A DNA stretch of 64,000 nucleotides. Origin: Crocodylus rhombifer. Lineage: Eukaryota; Chordata; Crocodylia; Crocodylidae. The stretch is from contig JAVSML010018990.1 in NCBI GenBank assembly GCA_038503035.1, positions 62,001-126,000 of the forward strand, read 5' to 3'. Each line of letters opens with the position of its first letter. Position 1 is the first letter of the stretch. The position numbers and the translations under genes are program-made. This document shows, in pieces, positions 1 to 12,455 of the stretch. The notes below the pieces were generated by a model, which searched no databases, was not told the origin of the DNA, and saw only the letters and a list, made by a program, of their open reading frames with translations.

Positions 1-363
1 AAGTAAAAGACTTTTGGGCCAAACTTTTCCAGAGGACTGACTTCTCATCTTTTGACCAGCTCTGACTAAGCCGATCTGTGGGATGCTTTATTCCATAGAT
101 TGCTCTATTATCCTGTTGATTATTTGTGTCAGTTTGTTTCCACAACTTAATGCTCACCCTAGCACAATTCTCCTGCTCCTGGCTGCACAGGAAGAGTTTC
201 AGCTCAAAACAGGACAGCGGTCTGATCCAGTCTCTATTAAAGCCCACAGGACAATTCCCGCTGGAATCAGTCGCACCTATTCTGGTATTGAACCTGTTCA
301 TGGGATGCACATGACATACACCAGCATCTCCCACGGTGCCCTCATCCCCACAGCAAGACTTAC
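1..363. other. Left edge: intron after the 549-364 exon
   Basis: The sequence left of the splice donor at 362-363 is taken as intron of the minus-strand gene. No exon, repeat or RNA gene is evident. The gene continues beyond the left edge: the last visible exon ends in phase 0 without a stop codon, and the family proteins are much longer than the 259 codons visible here. Confidence 0.5.
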
Positions 364-549
364 CAGGATTTGCTGGTTCTTACTAGTGAAGACTCGCTGT
401 TTCCGTGGGTTTAGTGCAATCCTGTGCTTAGCTGCAGAAGTATCCAGACAGCCCACGGGACTGGCAGGAGTGCTGAAGTCGACAGGAAGCACGCTGCTGG
501 CTGGGGAGGCTGGAGCGGCAAGGACTGCAGAGGGGGCTTCAGAGGGGAT
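364..549 (-). CDS. CRACD/KIAA1211-family protein, exon 6 of those visible
   Basis: This 186-nt exon (62 codons, phase 0 at both ends) encodes about residues 198-259 of the assembled protein. On the minus strand it follows a TGTTTTACAG acceptor and ends ATCCTG before a consensus GTAAGTC donor. It begins IPSEAPSAVLAAPASP and contains FSTPASPVGCLDTSAAKHR followed by IALNPRKQRVF. The pattern of Pro/Ser-rich linker, 'LD.SAA.H' and a basic 'PRKQR' segment is what I associate with the N-terminal conserved region of the CRACD family (Pfam DUF4592, from memory). There is no stop before the donor, so the protein continues in exons outside the window. No catalytic motif is visible. The exon call is strong because length, phase and both splice sites agree with the upstream exons. 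The family name is inference from motif memory. Confidence 0.82.
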
Positions 550-3500
550 CTGTAAAACACCAGTATGTCGTTATGTATTTTGCTTGGCTCTCCTGTACCT
601 GAGAAAGCAGTCCCCGTTGCCACCTTCTTCTAGCTCATATGACTGGTTTTGAGTGTTTTCACTCCGAAACCAAATGGCATTAAGACATTAGCAGCTGAAT
701 TTTTCAGCACTTTAAAGAGCAGGTGTCCCATGCCAATGGATTTCTTTGTCACTGATTGTACCTGACACAGAAGTGGGGCGCAGCTGAGCTTTTCTTTTGC
801 ATAGTATCAGCTTTTGCCACCCCTTCTCCCAGGTCCTATAAATATTAATGAGCAATTAGCAATACCTGCCTGCACCAGCAGGAGACACTGCTGCAGTTTT
901 TTTTAAACAAGGTCCCCTTTGCTTTCTCCTCAGGACAGCAGGAGACAGTGCACAGTATAAAGGCACAGAAGTATTAGGGCTCACTGCTCCTTTCCATCTC
1001 AGGTTCAAAGGCAGTCATTTCCTCCCCCAATGAACTCACGCAGCAGTCCTACGCCCCCTTGCATCTAGCAGCCCTGGACCGTTTTCGAGGTACAGACATC
1101 CCCACAATACTGCTAGCCTTGGGAACCAAATGTCTGTAGCGCAGAAAAAGATGATTCTCTTATAAACCGAGCGGGCAGACACGTTTGCACTGAAACCCAA
1201 AAGCCAGGCGAAGTTTGCCTGGTTTTGTGACTAGTTTGAAACTCAAACTAGGTTGGCTGGCTGGGAGACTGGCAGTTTCATAGGCACTCAAATGAGCTTT
1301 GTTTAACAGTGAAAAATTGCTGTTTTCTATGGTTCAAGCCACAGTACCATGAAACATGGGAGTTTGTAAGGGGTCTGGCATTCAGATTTGGGGTTTGCCT
1401 GGATGGGAAACATAACTCAGGGTCAGGGAAATGTAATCAATGCGGAGTGAATAAAATGTTCCTACAGACTCTTCAGACAAGAATGTGCAGCTCCCCACAT
1501 TGTGACTCATTACCTCGCATTATGCAGCATCAAGCTACGAGTCAGTGATGTACAGTACACGTGAGAGTGCCAGGACTTGGAGAAAACAGGATGGCACAGA
1601 GCGCCGTTTGAAGAAAAATTCCACTGGACAAGTATTTAATGAAATGTAAGGCTTACGACTTCCAGTATAAATACTGGCCACCTTGATGAAATACAGTCAA
1701 GTTTGCAATTCTTTTTTTTGAAAGAGTCATTACCTTAAGAGCATCCATAAAAGAGTCACTTTAAAAAGGATCTGTTAACAATCCTGGCTTTTACCAAGGG
1801 TTCATCCAGTTTAATTTAAAGCAACAGGCTGCATCTGGTCGCCTGCCTTTAAAACGAAAAATAAACCTTGAACTCTGGTTGCAAGAATGAGTCATCATTT
1901 TCAGTTTGGTCTATAAACCCAGAATCAGAATGGGAGCTGTGCTACAAAAGGCTTTTCCCCCAACTATATTCCTAATATCGGTCTCATCATACACATCTCC
2001 ATTTAAGAAAAAGTAACTGCTGCTGTTGATGCGTCTCAGCTCATAGAATCAAAACAACTTCCCCACCGAAGCCATTACAGTAATTTTAGGTCTCTCTTTT
2101 TTCATAGTGTGTACATTCCTCCAGAGAAATTTAAAAAAAACATCTTTGGGAAGAAGCAAATGATTACAATCCTACAGGACTGATAAGAAATCTATAAGGT
2201 TCACTAGACTGTAATGCTGTTACCCATTTCCCACAGACAAATTCGTCCATCTCACAGTTTTAAAATGATGGCTGTGCTCATTTCGCATACCAGTGGCCTG
2301 ATCCTGAAATCAGTGACACGCTGTTGTACAAACGCCGCTGCTGCATTTGTATGGGTCCCAATCCCCGGTTGGACAAGACATGCAACACAGGGGTAAGCAT
2401 CTTCCAGCACAGGTGCCAGAGCATGGCGCACGAAGGCATTTTGCTTGGCACGTGTGCGTTGGGCCGGACGGCAGGGAAGGGGCCAGGGCTGCCCTGCCAC
2501 AACGAGGTTCGGGCCTCTCGTGGCTCCCCCACCATCCGCCCCTGCACGCCAACGTCCTGCAGGTAGGGGGTGCGGGTGGTTTTTGGCACTCTGCCCAAAA
2601 ATGTAGCTGACCCCAAATGTAACATGTTGCCATATATTTTAGGGGGGGAAACGCAGACTCTGCAGTTCTGCTGCATCTTGGTTCTGTGCACTTAATAGCT
2701 TGTGCTCGTCTTTGTCCTGTAAGACTTACCTTCCTCGCACGGCTGATCGACCCTTGCTTCTTAAGGGCTCCATGGCAATGTACACTACCTGAGGATCTGT
2801 GCCTGGGCCATGCTAAAACCAGGATTTAGTGAACTTCCAGTGTTGTATCCCCATCTCAGTGAGGGGAGGGATGTTTTCGTTCCTAGCAGTGACCAGAAAT
2901 TGATTTTGTTCTCTTCGGGGCAGAGGAGCCAATAAAAAGTCTCTACCTTAATGATTAGCTTTTAGTTAAAAGGGTGGACAGATCCTTAAGGGAAGGCGTT
3001 CTGCTACGACTGGTATTTGCATAGAGGAAAACCACTGCAGCTAGGAAAGATTTTTCCTGAGCAGCTTCCATACCAATTTAACTTTCCTCATCCTCACAAA
3101 TTGGGACTTTGCTTTGCTCTTAATTAATGTGAATTGCAGGAGCCAAGGAAGTTAGAGCTCTGTAAAAGCAATTTGGCAATGGTTTGACATTGGGTAGCGA
3201 CTCTGAAACCAGGAAAGTGATTTACTTTATGTTTTTATGTTGTTATGTTTTTGGAGTGATAGCCCGTGTTTATCTTCCAGACAGCCAGGAAATGTGCGTT
3301 TATAAATCTGCAGGCCGCTGACGGGTGTGTGCAAATACACACATGCCCTTTGAGGGCTTCCCAAAGAGGGGGCAGCAAGAATGCAGAAAACCATTGCAGG
3401 GCTAGGCAACCAAGTTACCACCACCTTCAGCAAGGCAAGGGGACTAGTCAAGTCCAATCACTGCACTTAGCCCCTTTTATCCCAGGAGCAGGACGAGGTG

Positions 3501-5794
3501 AGAGTTTTCTTAACATATAGCACTTCTGTTAGGTAAAACATAGGGCTATGGATTCAAAATAGCTATTGAGTTCAGGGTATCTGTTGGAGGAGTACAGTTC
3601 TGATTTAAGACACGCATGCTCCGCCGCTTCATAGTTTTATTTTAAAACGGTTAAGTATGCTACAGCCAAGGAGACGACGGTTTAAGGAAAGACTTTCTTA
3701 AATGCAGATAAACATAGGTGCAACATTTCCATTAAGCAAGTCAGCTAATGCAGACATTACAATCTGATATGTGCAAGGAGACTCGCTGTACAATCCACAT
3801 CTAGTTGGAGAAGGGTTTTTTCTAGCCCTGTGTGTGACCAATCTGGATGGGCAGCTTCCTGAGAGAGCAGCGAGTAGGGGAGTGGGAGGCTGCAGTCGGA
3901 GGGAGTGGGAGGCAGCCTCTCCAGCAAGCTGGAGACAGGACAGGATGGGCTCTCAGCCGCAGGCAGGACAGCAGCACTGAATGGCCGCTCCTCCTCCAGC
4001 GAGTTTGAGAAGAGTGGCCTCGGAGATACTGCTCTGCCTGGCTGGGCCCCCGTACGGGGCCGTGTGCACACATGTGCAATCTGCAGCTCACCCTTTACTC
4101 ATGGATATCTGAAGGGTTAAACCTCCTCTTCAGTGGGTTTCCCATGTGGAGGAGACCCGTGCTCCAGGCAGTGTCAGCATTTGGTGTGAGCCCATGAATA
4201 CCCCCTCCCCTTTCCATCCATGAGCCTGGGAAGGACATGCCCATGGGCTGTGACCAGAGAGCAGCAGGCTGTCTGCAGCTAGAGAGGGGTGGCTACCTTT
4301 GCTATGGCCATTAGAGATCAGAGGTCACCAGGATATGCTCTGACATCTGCCAGCCATTTGCTTAACTAAAACAGCAACCTACCTTGAGAGTCTGACAGAT
4401 GCTGGAGACTATGGAAACCTGTTCTGCCCCAGCTGACATGGACAGTCTGGGTGAAAGTCCTCTAAGTTTTCACATAGAGACCATAACCCCGGCTTCTTCT
4501 GGGTCATGACTAGGTTGTGCTGGACTACAAGTATGACCAGCTTCTCCCAGCTACCGCTGACATCCTGAGGGAGGCTGCAGTTTAGCTCAAGCCCTTTTCC
4601 ACTGGGACACCTGGCACTTGTGAGAGGCCAAGAGCTTTATACACGACCACTCTGATAGACAGGATTCACTAAGCAGCAGCTACTGTTAGACCTTAGAGGT
4701 AAGCATAGATATGAGCATGTGCACACATTTCTTTTCAATCAATATAAATATAAATGTGTATGCGTAAATAAATTGTTTTTCAGTATGATATTATCTCTGC
4801 TAATTTGACAGGTTCTCTGTTGTGTTAACGTTACTGTCCATATCGTGTGACTACAGCTGCCAAAGCTACCGACGCACACAACGCAGAACGCAGCCCCTCT
4901 TTCTGCTCATCCGTTACCTACAAGCGGATTTCAGATATTACTTTGCTTGTTGATCAAAACTCTCCTTCACCTGCAATTTTCTGTACACACACACCAGTCT
5001 CTGGATTGGTTGTGAACAGCGGTGGATCCAACTACACCCCTTCTTCAGACCACACTGTGGGAACAGCAGCTGGGGACTTTTTTAAGCAAGTAAGAATTCC
5101 CTACTCTCAACACCTCCTCCCTTCCCCTCCACACTAAGCAGCATCTCCTTGCACCCTCGCTGTCCCCAGCTGACCCGAAGGTGGGGGGAGCTCTACAGCT
5201 GCTCCTGCCCCGCTCCAGCTAGGCTGCAGGGGAAGCTGGGCTCAGCCAAGAACAGCAGGCAGTTTCCCCCTCTGTACCTGGCTCCCTACGGTGTTCCTCG
5301 CTAGCCCCTAAGCAGGCTCAGGGAGAGGGTACCCACATGTTGCCACCACTGTCCCCAGCTAAGCCTGGCTCCCCACAGAGCCACTCTCCATAGCCCCAGC
5401 AGTGGCTGTGACAGGTGGGTCTCCCCTTTTTGTAAGTAGAGAAGATGAAGGGAGGCAGGGAGGAGTGGGGAGGTCCTCCTGAAAGCATGGGAGAAGGGAT
5501 GGGGTGCAGCAAAGGGAGAAGGGTAGATTTTTTACCTGATTCAGGGACTTCAAAAAAGTCCCCACATGCGTGGTCTCCCTGCCCCAGTTTGGGATGGGGA
5601 GGCTGGAGGACAGATGCAGCCATCCCAGCAGTGTCAGTCACTGTTCTCATACCTCCCCCTTGTAAAATCCTGGATCCACCCATGCTTTTGAAGTTTGCCT
5701 TTGGGCATCAACCCAGAACAGATGCAAGAGTAGCAATATCACTACCACACAAACTTTCTCCAACACTTCAGTAGCAGGAAAAGCAACTCTTTAC
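550..5794 (-). other. Intron between the 5860-5795 and 549-364 exons
   Basis: This 5.2-kb intron is flanked by a GTAAAG donor (5794 side) and a TTTTACAG acceptor (550 side). I see no convincing coding exon. One good donor-like site at about 2729-2730 has an upstream open stretch, but that stretch does not keep phase between the neighbouring exons. Short A/T runs are present. No full transposable element was recognised. Confidence 0.5.
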
Positions 5795-5860
5795 CTGTTC
5801 ATCTTCACTGTCTGTTCCACCTAAACTCAAAGAGCTATGGCGCTGAACGGGGTTGGAGGA
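5795..5860 (-). CDS. CRACD/KIAA1211-family protein, exon 5
   Basis: This 66-nt exon (22 codons, phase 0 at both ends, about residues 176-197) lies between a TTTATCCCACAG acceptor and a GTAAAG donor on the minus strand. It encodes SSNPVQRHSSLSLGGTDSED followed by EQ. The Ser-rich 'SLSLGG' run followed by acidic 'TDSEDE' resembles phosphorylatable linker sequence in the CRACD family. It joins in frame to the 53-codon exon upstream (ending GSPSK) and to the 62-codon exon downstream (beginning IPSEAPS). At this size it could be skipped without a frame change, so it could be a cassette exon. No enzymatic motif is present and the region is likely disordered. Confidence 0.8.
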
Positions 5861-8765
5861 CTGTGGGATAAAATAAGGAAAAGGATAAGTCAGGGGAAGC
5901 AACACATACAGTTCTCAAGGACCGAATATAAAAGGATAATCACAAGAAAATACAACAGGAAGGACACAGGAGAGGTTAACATGGGACACTAGCCATTGCA
6001 TAGGGTCTCATTCATTTGTTTGTTCGTTCATTCGTCTGTCATTGCTGATCCAACGCAAAGGACTGAAGCCTCTTCCATGCTATCAGATGCACTTTACCAC
6101 AGATGCACTTGGCTGCAATGCACAACAGCTCAGTGCCTAGCTATACATGCCTCAGCCTCCTAACTTTCTGCCACTGTTGAGTATTCAGAACAAGAAGTAC
6201 CAGCTTTGTTCACTCAAATCAATCATCACTGAAACATGCTGGAACATTGTAATACAGGGAGAAAGTTCTTAATACAAAGAATAAAGGAATAAAGCCCCTG
6301 CGCCCACACTGAATCACCTGGAGTTTTAGTTTCTTTAGCCACGTTTGCTTCCCTAGAGGGCTCAGCTCAGTTCCCCTGTTCTGTATTCCCATGCCATTTT
6401 GTAATAATCTATTGTAAGACACTTTTATGGCTTTTATTACAGGACTCGCTGAGTGACTCACTGTCTTTAATGTATTATTATCATCATCACAACCCTGTGA
6501 GATAGGGACTGCTGTCTTCCCCCTTTTACAGACAGGGAATGGACACAAAGAGGGTATGGCCACCCAGCACAGCGCAGTGATACCTTCATTCAGAAGCCAC
6601 CAGAAATGAAATAGTTGCATTAAGATGGCTCGCCAGCCTGTATTCCCTCGTGTGGACATATCAGAGAAGCTCACTTGTCCATAATCACATGGGACCTCTG
6701 GGGTGGAGCTGGGGTTTGAATTCATCAGGTCTCCCCAGTCCCAGATTAGCACCATACACGCTGCCCCATCTTTTTGCTACCTTGGTGACCTTCAGCAGAA
6801 CAATAACTACCCAGTTCAACAAGAGGGATAAACCTCTAGGAGGAAAATGTTTTAAACCTCATAACATTTTCACTTGAGGAAATAAGGCTTTCATGAACCC
6901 AAGAATGATCCTCCTTCCTCACGCATCAACATGTAAGTCACTCTACCCAAATGCTACTCAGCCTAAAACTTTATGACAACAGCTGCTTTTCAGCTCATTC
7001 TTTTCTGATGGGGTGTTGCTCCTAGTTTTTCCGCACCCTTGAGACACATGAGTTTCAGGCCATTGCCATAATCCTGACTGGTAAAGGCACTGTAATGCTG
7101 TCAAGCTTCAGCTTTCAGTAGATGGCAAAAGGCACTTGGTTCTCTCTTCATTCAAGTGCCCTTGCTATCACTATTGGGACTATGTTCTCCCCCATGGGCA
7201 ACAGGTTTTTATCCATCTTGTTACTTGAATTCCTTAAATCATGTCTTCTCTCTCTTTGTTTGTTTGCTTTCATACGGTACCTTGGGCAAGTGAAGAGTGT
7301 TCCCATCTCCCCTCTGCTCTGCCTTCATCCGGAAGTCTCTGTGCTGACATCCATCACTGCTCAACTGAACAGGAACAGTGGCCTTTCTTCACTCACTGCA
7401 CTCATCAGACACGCTGTGGGATCCTCTTCTAAGATCCTGCTGGACCATTCTGGGATGGTATATCCATGTTCTGACTCATCTTCAAACAGGCCTTTCAAAG
7501 AGGAAGCTAGTTCTCACCTCCCACAACCATACAGGTTAAACTTGGATTAATTAGCTACACCCAGGTGAATGTAAATAACGGCAGGCGTTGACAAATGGCT
7601 GAGTTTTAAAGGCTATCTGTCTGCTTTCATTACTGTTTAAATCCTTTTTGCTTGGGTCTTCCCTTTAATCCTAACTGACCTTAGAGTCAAAGTCAGGACA
7701 CTGTCTATAGGACTACTTGGTTTAAATCTGCCCGCTGTGTTAGTCTTACCTACAAGTATTTTACCTTTCATTCTAGCGAGTGAATTGCAGTGTTATGCAA
7801 AGCGCTCTTTGTTTTTGCTGATCCTTGCAGCTTTCAGTAACTCCGTAAGAGATGAGAACAGAACACACTTTTTTCTTCTTTGTTTCTAGGGACTATTACA
7901 ATGTGGTCAGCGATTCCTGAAGACTTTTTGCCCATCCCTGCATGTCCATAGACATAGAAGGTCATTACCAGAACCTTGATTCTGAAAGGCATGGTTTTTA
8001 AACCCGTAGTCTCTAATATTTTAAGTTGCATCTGGAATATTTTCTAGACAATTAGTATCTTTTGTAGGACTACGCTGAGTTGGGCCAGGACTGACATACG
8101 GTTACAAAACACATCCCCAGGTATCTCTCACACCAGCTTATCCATAGATGAAGCTAGTTATTATACAATTTTTCTAGTTGCGCACAAAAACTAAAGGCAG
8201 CAGTGAAGCCTTTATGCATTCAGTGATTATAGAAACCTAGACTCTGAGTATTCCTGCCTGAAATTCAGTGATGGGTCTTCAGTGAGGTGCAGAAGCACAG
8301 GCATCATAGATCAACAATGCTAGAAGGAACATCAGTTGAATATCACCATTTTGTGCTCCAGGCTTATCCACTTCAGATTTCAAGTGTAGTAGGTTTGATC
8401 TTTCTAGACATTTATCTTTTACTCTTCCAATACGAGCTGAACTTCTGCAAACAATTTTATCTTTAACAACCTCTTACATTTATTTGCAAACTGGGCAGCA
8501 AATCAATAGGAGCGCTTTTTTGGTTTTGCTTGTTTCCAGTTTTGGAATTAGGTTTAAAAGAAGGAAACCATTCTGTCCATTGTTTCAGAGCTGAGGGTTT
8601 TGTGCAAATAAAAGATGGTACAGAGGTAAACGTAATAACTGATGACAAAACACTTATATTGACTGCAGACTTAAAGGAAAAAAAAAAACAACAACTGACC
8701 AACCAACCTTTACGCTATACAATTCACTTTAAACCTCAAGCCCTGTCATGGCATGAAGTACATAC
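5861..8765 (-). other. Intron between exons 4 and 5 of the minus-strand gene
   Basis: This 2.9-kb intron starts at a GTATGT donor (8765 side) and ends at the CCCACAG acceptor at 5861. Apart from the SINE fragment at 6460-6775 and a short tetranucleotide-like run near 6010-6040, I see nothing distinctive. An open stretch at 7122-7550 on the plus strand shows no recognised domain and is regarded as chance. Confidence 0.5.
6460..6775 (+). repeat. MIR/CORE-SINE-like ancient SINE fragment
   Basis: The text contains hallmarks of MIR-type SINEs: CAACCCTGTGAGATAGG, then a CCCTTTTACAGACAGGGAA stretch, then GTGGAGCTGGGGTTTGAA and a closing 'gcaccatacacgctgccc'-type tail. An insertion or diverged piece of about 70 bp interrupts it near 6590-6660. 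The copy is old and has no visible target duplication. Confidence 0.55.
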
Positions 8766-8924
8766 CTTGCTTGGCGAACCCGTTAGAACTTCATGAAGAG
8801 TGGAAATTTCTGGAGGGCTTCTAGGTAATCCGTCATCTTCTGAAACAGCACCTGGGTCTTCCAATTTCCTGCTGGTTATAACGAGAGGAGGAGATCCAAG
8901 TCTGATGTTCTGTTGCAACTGGAG
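8766..8924 (-). CDS. CRACD/KIAA1211-family protein, exon 4
   Basis: This 159-nt exon (53 codons, phase 0 at both ends, about residues 123-175) is bounded on the minus strand by TTTTGCCTCCCCCCCAG and a GTATGT donor. It begins LQLQQNIRLGSPPLVITSRK. The acidic, proline-containing core EDDGLPRSPPEIS at about residues 151-163 is the most family-diagnostic part I recognise, followed by TLHEVLTGSPSK. Upstream it joins the exon ending GRVKTLQ, so the junction carries an amphipathic 'VKTLQLQLQQNI' run. That is how I remember the 'KALQ' region of CRACD-family proteins. A second in-frame acceptor four codons downstream (after TTGCAACAG) could give a shorter product. No catalytic residues are evident. 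It is probably a scaffold or regulatory segment. Confidence 0.85.
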
Positions 8925-11900
8925 CTGGGGGGGAGGCAAAAGGAGGTGAAGAACAAAGTGTGTCAATGGCTTTAACTCTTAGGGAGAGATCTTCATTAAG
9001 AACACATCTACCCAGTTATCAGGCAGAAGCTTTTCGAAACCTTCCCAAAAGAGCATCCAGAGAAATTAGTAACTAGCCCGGTTTGATTCCTCGAGGACTC
9101 CTGAGAGCCGACTGCTGTTCAAAAGATTTAAAAACAATTTACTTTTTGCAGATATCTCATCACCCCAGATTAATTCGGTGACCTTAGTCAAATCACTTAA
9201 TCTCTCTTTCTAACAGATGCCTGTCTTCCTCAGATACTTGATTAGGTAGCGCAGGTAAAGACTGATTTGTGGTAACATTTACCAGGATGCTCACACAGCC
9301 CTCCAGAGGCTGGGGCTTGGTGGGTCCCAAAACCGTAGTTTATTTGGACAACTCTCCTTTGCAAAACTCTTCTAACCACAAACAACTCTTCCCTTAGCGA
9401 AAGGGTGTCTGGGCTCTGCCTCTGCGTGAAGAAGCAGTTGATGATCTGAAGGATCCTTCTGGCATGTGTATTTCATACAAAGAGAGAAAATTAAGTTGGT
9501 GCCTCCCAAAGAATCACCTTGTTCGCTCTCTTCCAATACCACTGGCCAAGCCTGAGGAATCATGTGGACAGGAGTCACATATGTTTATCAGGGAGTATGG
9601 GAAAAGTTTTGCAAGAATGCATAAAAACAACTGCTCTGGCAGACTGTGATCCTAGAAAAATAAAACAAAGTCTGCAACCCCACAAGCAGCCAGATGTTCC
9701 TTCTTAAACAAAAGTCAATCTCAGGAAACACCGGTTCTGAAGCTCATGGCCTGAGCCAGCTATGTCAAGGCTGTAGTACAGACAAGGTCTGAAGAGAACT
9801 TTTGCCTCTCAGCCAGAAGTGGCTCCTCTGAGGCTGCCTGACATATAGGTGGGCCTGCTTTTAGGGTCTTTTGCTTACTAGACCAGAGCTGGAATTTGTA
9901 AGCCTCAAATGCCTGAGTCTCTGCAGTCCTAGCAGCCATTCATACCTCTGCATAATGCATTTAGAACAGGGATACCCAATTCATCTAGCCCTGCATGAGC
10001 TAAATCCAATGCGTAGGACCAATCTGTGGGCCTAATCTGGTACACAGCCACGTTATCTGGCCTGCAGGGCTCCCCACAGGTCTGGAAATTTGGTGGCAGG
10101 AAAAGTGATGGCAAATAAGGATACAGGAGCTCTGGAAATTAAGGCTGCCACTCTTCTGCATTCCCTGCTTGCTGTGGGAAGCCCCGAGGGCCACATCCAG
10201 CCCATGGAGTCACCTCCGGTTTCAGAATGCTGTCATTTTACCCCTGCTTTGCATCTACGGGGATATGCGACTACCCAAGGAGCAGGGCAGAGTCAGGTCC
10301 AAGTCCCCTATCCTCAGACAGCTTCCACTTGTCCTAGCACAATGCACATGTTCCCTAAAGCAACTGGAGAAATAAAAGCAATGCAAATGCTAGACACAGG
10401 ACACACTGTTCAAAGGGCATAGACAGCCCGCACACTTACACAGGTGTAAAAGAAATGAGTGGACAAATGATATAAGCTCTAACCAGGAGTTATGCCTCTC
10501 AGTCAAATTATCCTGAAAGAATCAGAAGTCAAACACTGCCATTGGAAAATGCACGGGTTTAGGTGTTGTCTGCCCACTTCCATTCCAGGACAGTCATTTA
10601 CTAAAGGTAGGCAGACTATTGCTTACTGAAGAGCTGCATCCTCCAAGCTGCTACCCAGGGACAGCTCCTCATCTGTCAGTGCCTGAGTAACTTGCACTTG
10701 TACACAGACCAGCGTAAATTACTCCAGGATAAGTGATCATCTGTCCATGCCCAAACAACTACATATATGTAGCCAGCAAATGAGATATATAACCCACGTG
10801 CACCACCTCAAAGTAAAGAAGTGCGAGTAGATTCTGCAATTGCCCCACTTTTATGAATTTAACTGATAAAATGCAATGGGAAAAATGTTACAGAAGAGAG
10901 AAAATGCAGTCTTCTCTTGCACTGGCAGAAATAGATGATCCGCTATTGCTAAAATGATATCGGGATTGGCTGATGTGCAGATTTTTGATCTAAACAAGCA
11001 TTAAGCTAAAGGAAATGCGCTCTCTTTTTGGGTAGAATCTATCCCTGGCAGCGCTCCGCCATGGTGAAGCACAGTGCATGGCAGAGGGAGAGCATTCAAG
11101 GAGCTGCAGAGAGCAGAGTCCCACTACACAAAATGGAAAGGTGCTTTGTCCTGAACAAGGCCTGTCATATGAAAACATACTGCCCTTCCCCTGCTGCTCC
11201 CATTGTTTTACAAGCAATATCCTGGACTGAAACTTGGCCTCAGCTGTATTTCTGTGGAGCCAGAAGTCCTTCTGCGCATCTTCTGTTCGTTACCATGCGA
11301 TGCAAGCTTGTTCTGCAGCAGCAGTTTGCAATGAAGCCTCTCCATGGCCTTGGGACATATTATCAACTGTTTGCTTCAGTCCCAGGAACAACCTTAAATT
11401 TTTCTTTCTGTGTTGGAAGTCAGGCAGCTGTCCGAGTGCAATAACCATGACCAAGGGATTGATAAGGAGGTTGTCAAGGAGGGTTCAGCATGTGCCTTGG
11501 AAGAAGGAAGTGACCTAGCAGAATGTCTCCTCAGCTGACAGCGATAAGAGAACAAGGATATAAATACAGCTGTCGCTGGGAATGCTCTGACCCATCCATC
11601 ACCCTGCCTGCCCAGAGCAGTCATTGCCACTGGACAATGGAAGAGACATACTTCAGGACAGAACTGCTGCCAAGAGACTGATACAAATCCATGAAAACAA
11701 ATGACTTTAGTCCAAAAGGTGAAGCAAGGAAGTACAGAATAGAAAGCCCCTCAGAAGAGGATGTGCCTCATCAGGGGGGAAACCTAGGTGGTAAACAATT
11801 TGGGGCAGGAAAAGGGAAGCCGTGTTACTGCGGCAAGGCCAGGCGTATTGTGGGCACTCCAATACCAGTTTCAAACTCTGCTGCACACCAGGAGGAAGCG

Positions 11901-11991
11901 GTTGGGTACAGGATCCAAGCAGAGCCTTTTCAGCCTGGCAGCTGGCATGTACAGCAGCCCCCAGCCCCATAAACGCGAGACACGGGCTTAC
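8925..11991 (-). other. Intron between exons 3 and 4
   Basis: This 3.1-kb intron has a GTAAGCCC donor at the 11991 end and a C-rich polypyrimidine acceptor at 8925. A diverged hAT-like piece may lie near 9967-10205 (CAGGGATACCCAATTCATC, then 'ggccacatccagccc'). The matching right terminus is not visible. Nothing else was recognised. Confidence 0.5.
9967..10205. mobile_element. Possible hAT-derived fragment
   Basis: A left end resembling hAT termini (CAGGGATACCCAA) is followed by text about 'ggcctgcagggctcccc' and 'gagggccacatccagccca'. Similar wording recurs in better-defined elements elsewhere in the window. No matching inverted terminus or 8-bp target duplication could be found on the right, so it is a fragment or a chance resemblance. 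Confidence 0.3.
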
Positions 11992-12121
11992 CTGCAAGGT
12001 CTTCACTCTTCCGGGGATGTTCTCCTGAGACGATGCATCACCAGCTGCATTTTCTGGTGCCGATTCAAAAATGAAGACACTGTCATGGGACAGGGCTTTG
12101 TTTCCCAGGCTTCCTTTGGAT
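11992..12121 (-). CDS. CRACD/KIAA1211-family protein, exon 3
   Basis: This 130-nt exon starts with one base that completes a Gly codon split with exon 2 (GG|A), then has 43 codons (about residues 80-122) and ends in phase 0. The minus-strand acceptor is CTTTCTTGCCTTCCAG and the donor is GTAAGCC. It encodes SKGSLGNKALSHDSVFIFE, then a segment ending SSQENIPGRVKTLQ. The 'ALSHDSVFIF' motif is the clearest family marker. To my recollection, human CRACD carries a closely similar 'SHDSIFI' string at its annotated N-terminus. The split-codon arithmetic (169-nt exon 2 plus 130-nt exon 3) is exact, which supports the exon model. Residues around the motif suggest a short phosphorylatable linear motif, which is inference. 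Confidence 0.88.
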
Positions 12122-12204
12122 CTGGAAGGCAAGAAAGGTCTGTAAGCAACTCGCAACCACCTCCAGAAAGGTCTTAGCCTTCTGCTGTCAGACACATGAA
12201 TGTG

Positions 12205-12455
12205 GTTGCCTCGGGAAGACAGCATTTGACTTGGACTTGAGACACCTTGGCTCTGTTCCCAGAGCTGCCACTGACCTACTGTGTGACCTTGGGCAAGTCC
12301 CTCTCTCTGCCTCCACCTGCCCTCCCCTCTTTTGTGCACCTCCTCTGTGTTGATTGTACACTTTGGGGACAGGCACAATCTCACTGAGTGTTTATATGGC
12401 ACCAGGCATAACACCCTAGCTTGATCTACACTACCACAACCTGCATAATAAATAC
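12205..12455 (+). repeat. MIR/CORE-SINE fragment with L2-like tail
   Basis: Typical SINE text is readable: GAGCTGCCACTGACCTACTG, then TGTGACCTTGGGCAAGTCCC, then 'ctctgcctccacctgccctcccc'-type text and finally GATTGTACACTTTGGGGACA with GGCACCAGGCATAA. This is the order seen in MIR-class elements with an L2-type 3' tail. It sits just upstream (in the gene's sense) of exon 3. Confidence 0.65.

Noticed and set aside
83..652. 189-codon open frame on the plus strand
   Set aside because: It overlaps, on the opposite strand, the well-supported 364-549 exon, has no recognised domain, and its openness mirrors the real exon's codon use.
2729..2800. Minus-strand segment with a good donor (GAGGAAG|GTAAGT) and an upstream CACAG
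   Set aside because: None of the possible acceptors gives a length that keeps phase between the flanking phase-0 exons, and the phase-0 frame contains stops.
7122..7550. 142-codon plus-strand open frame
   Set aside because: No domain, no splice context, and composition like the surrounding intron.
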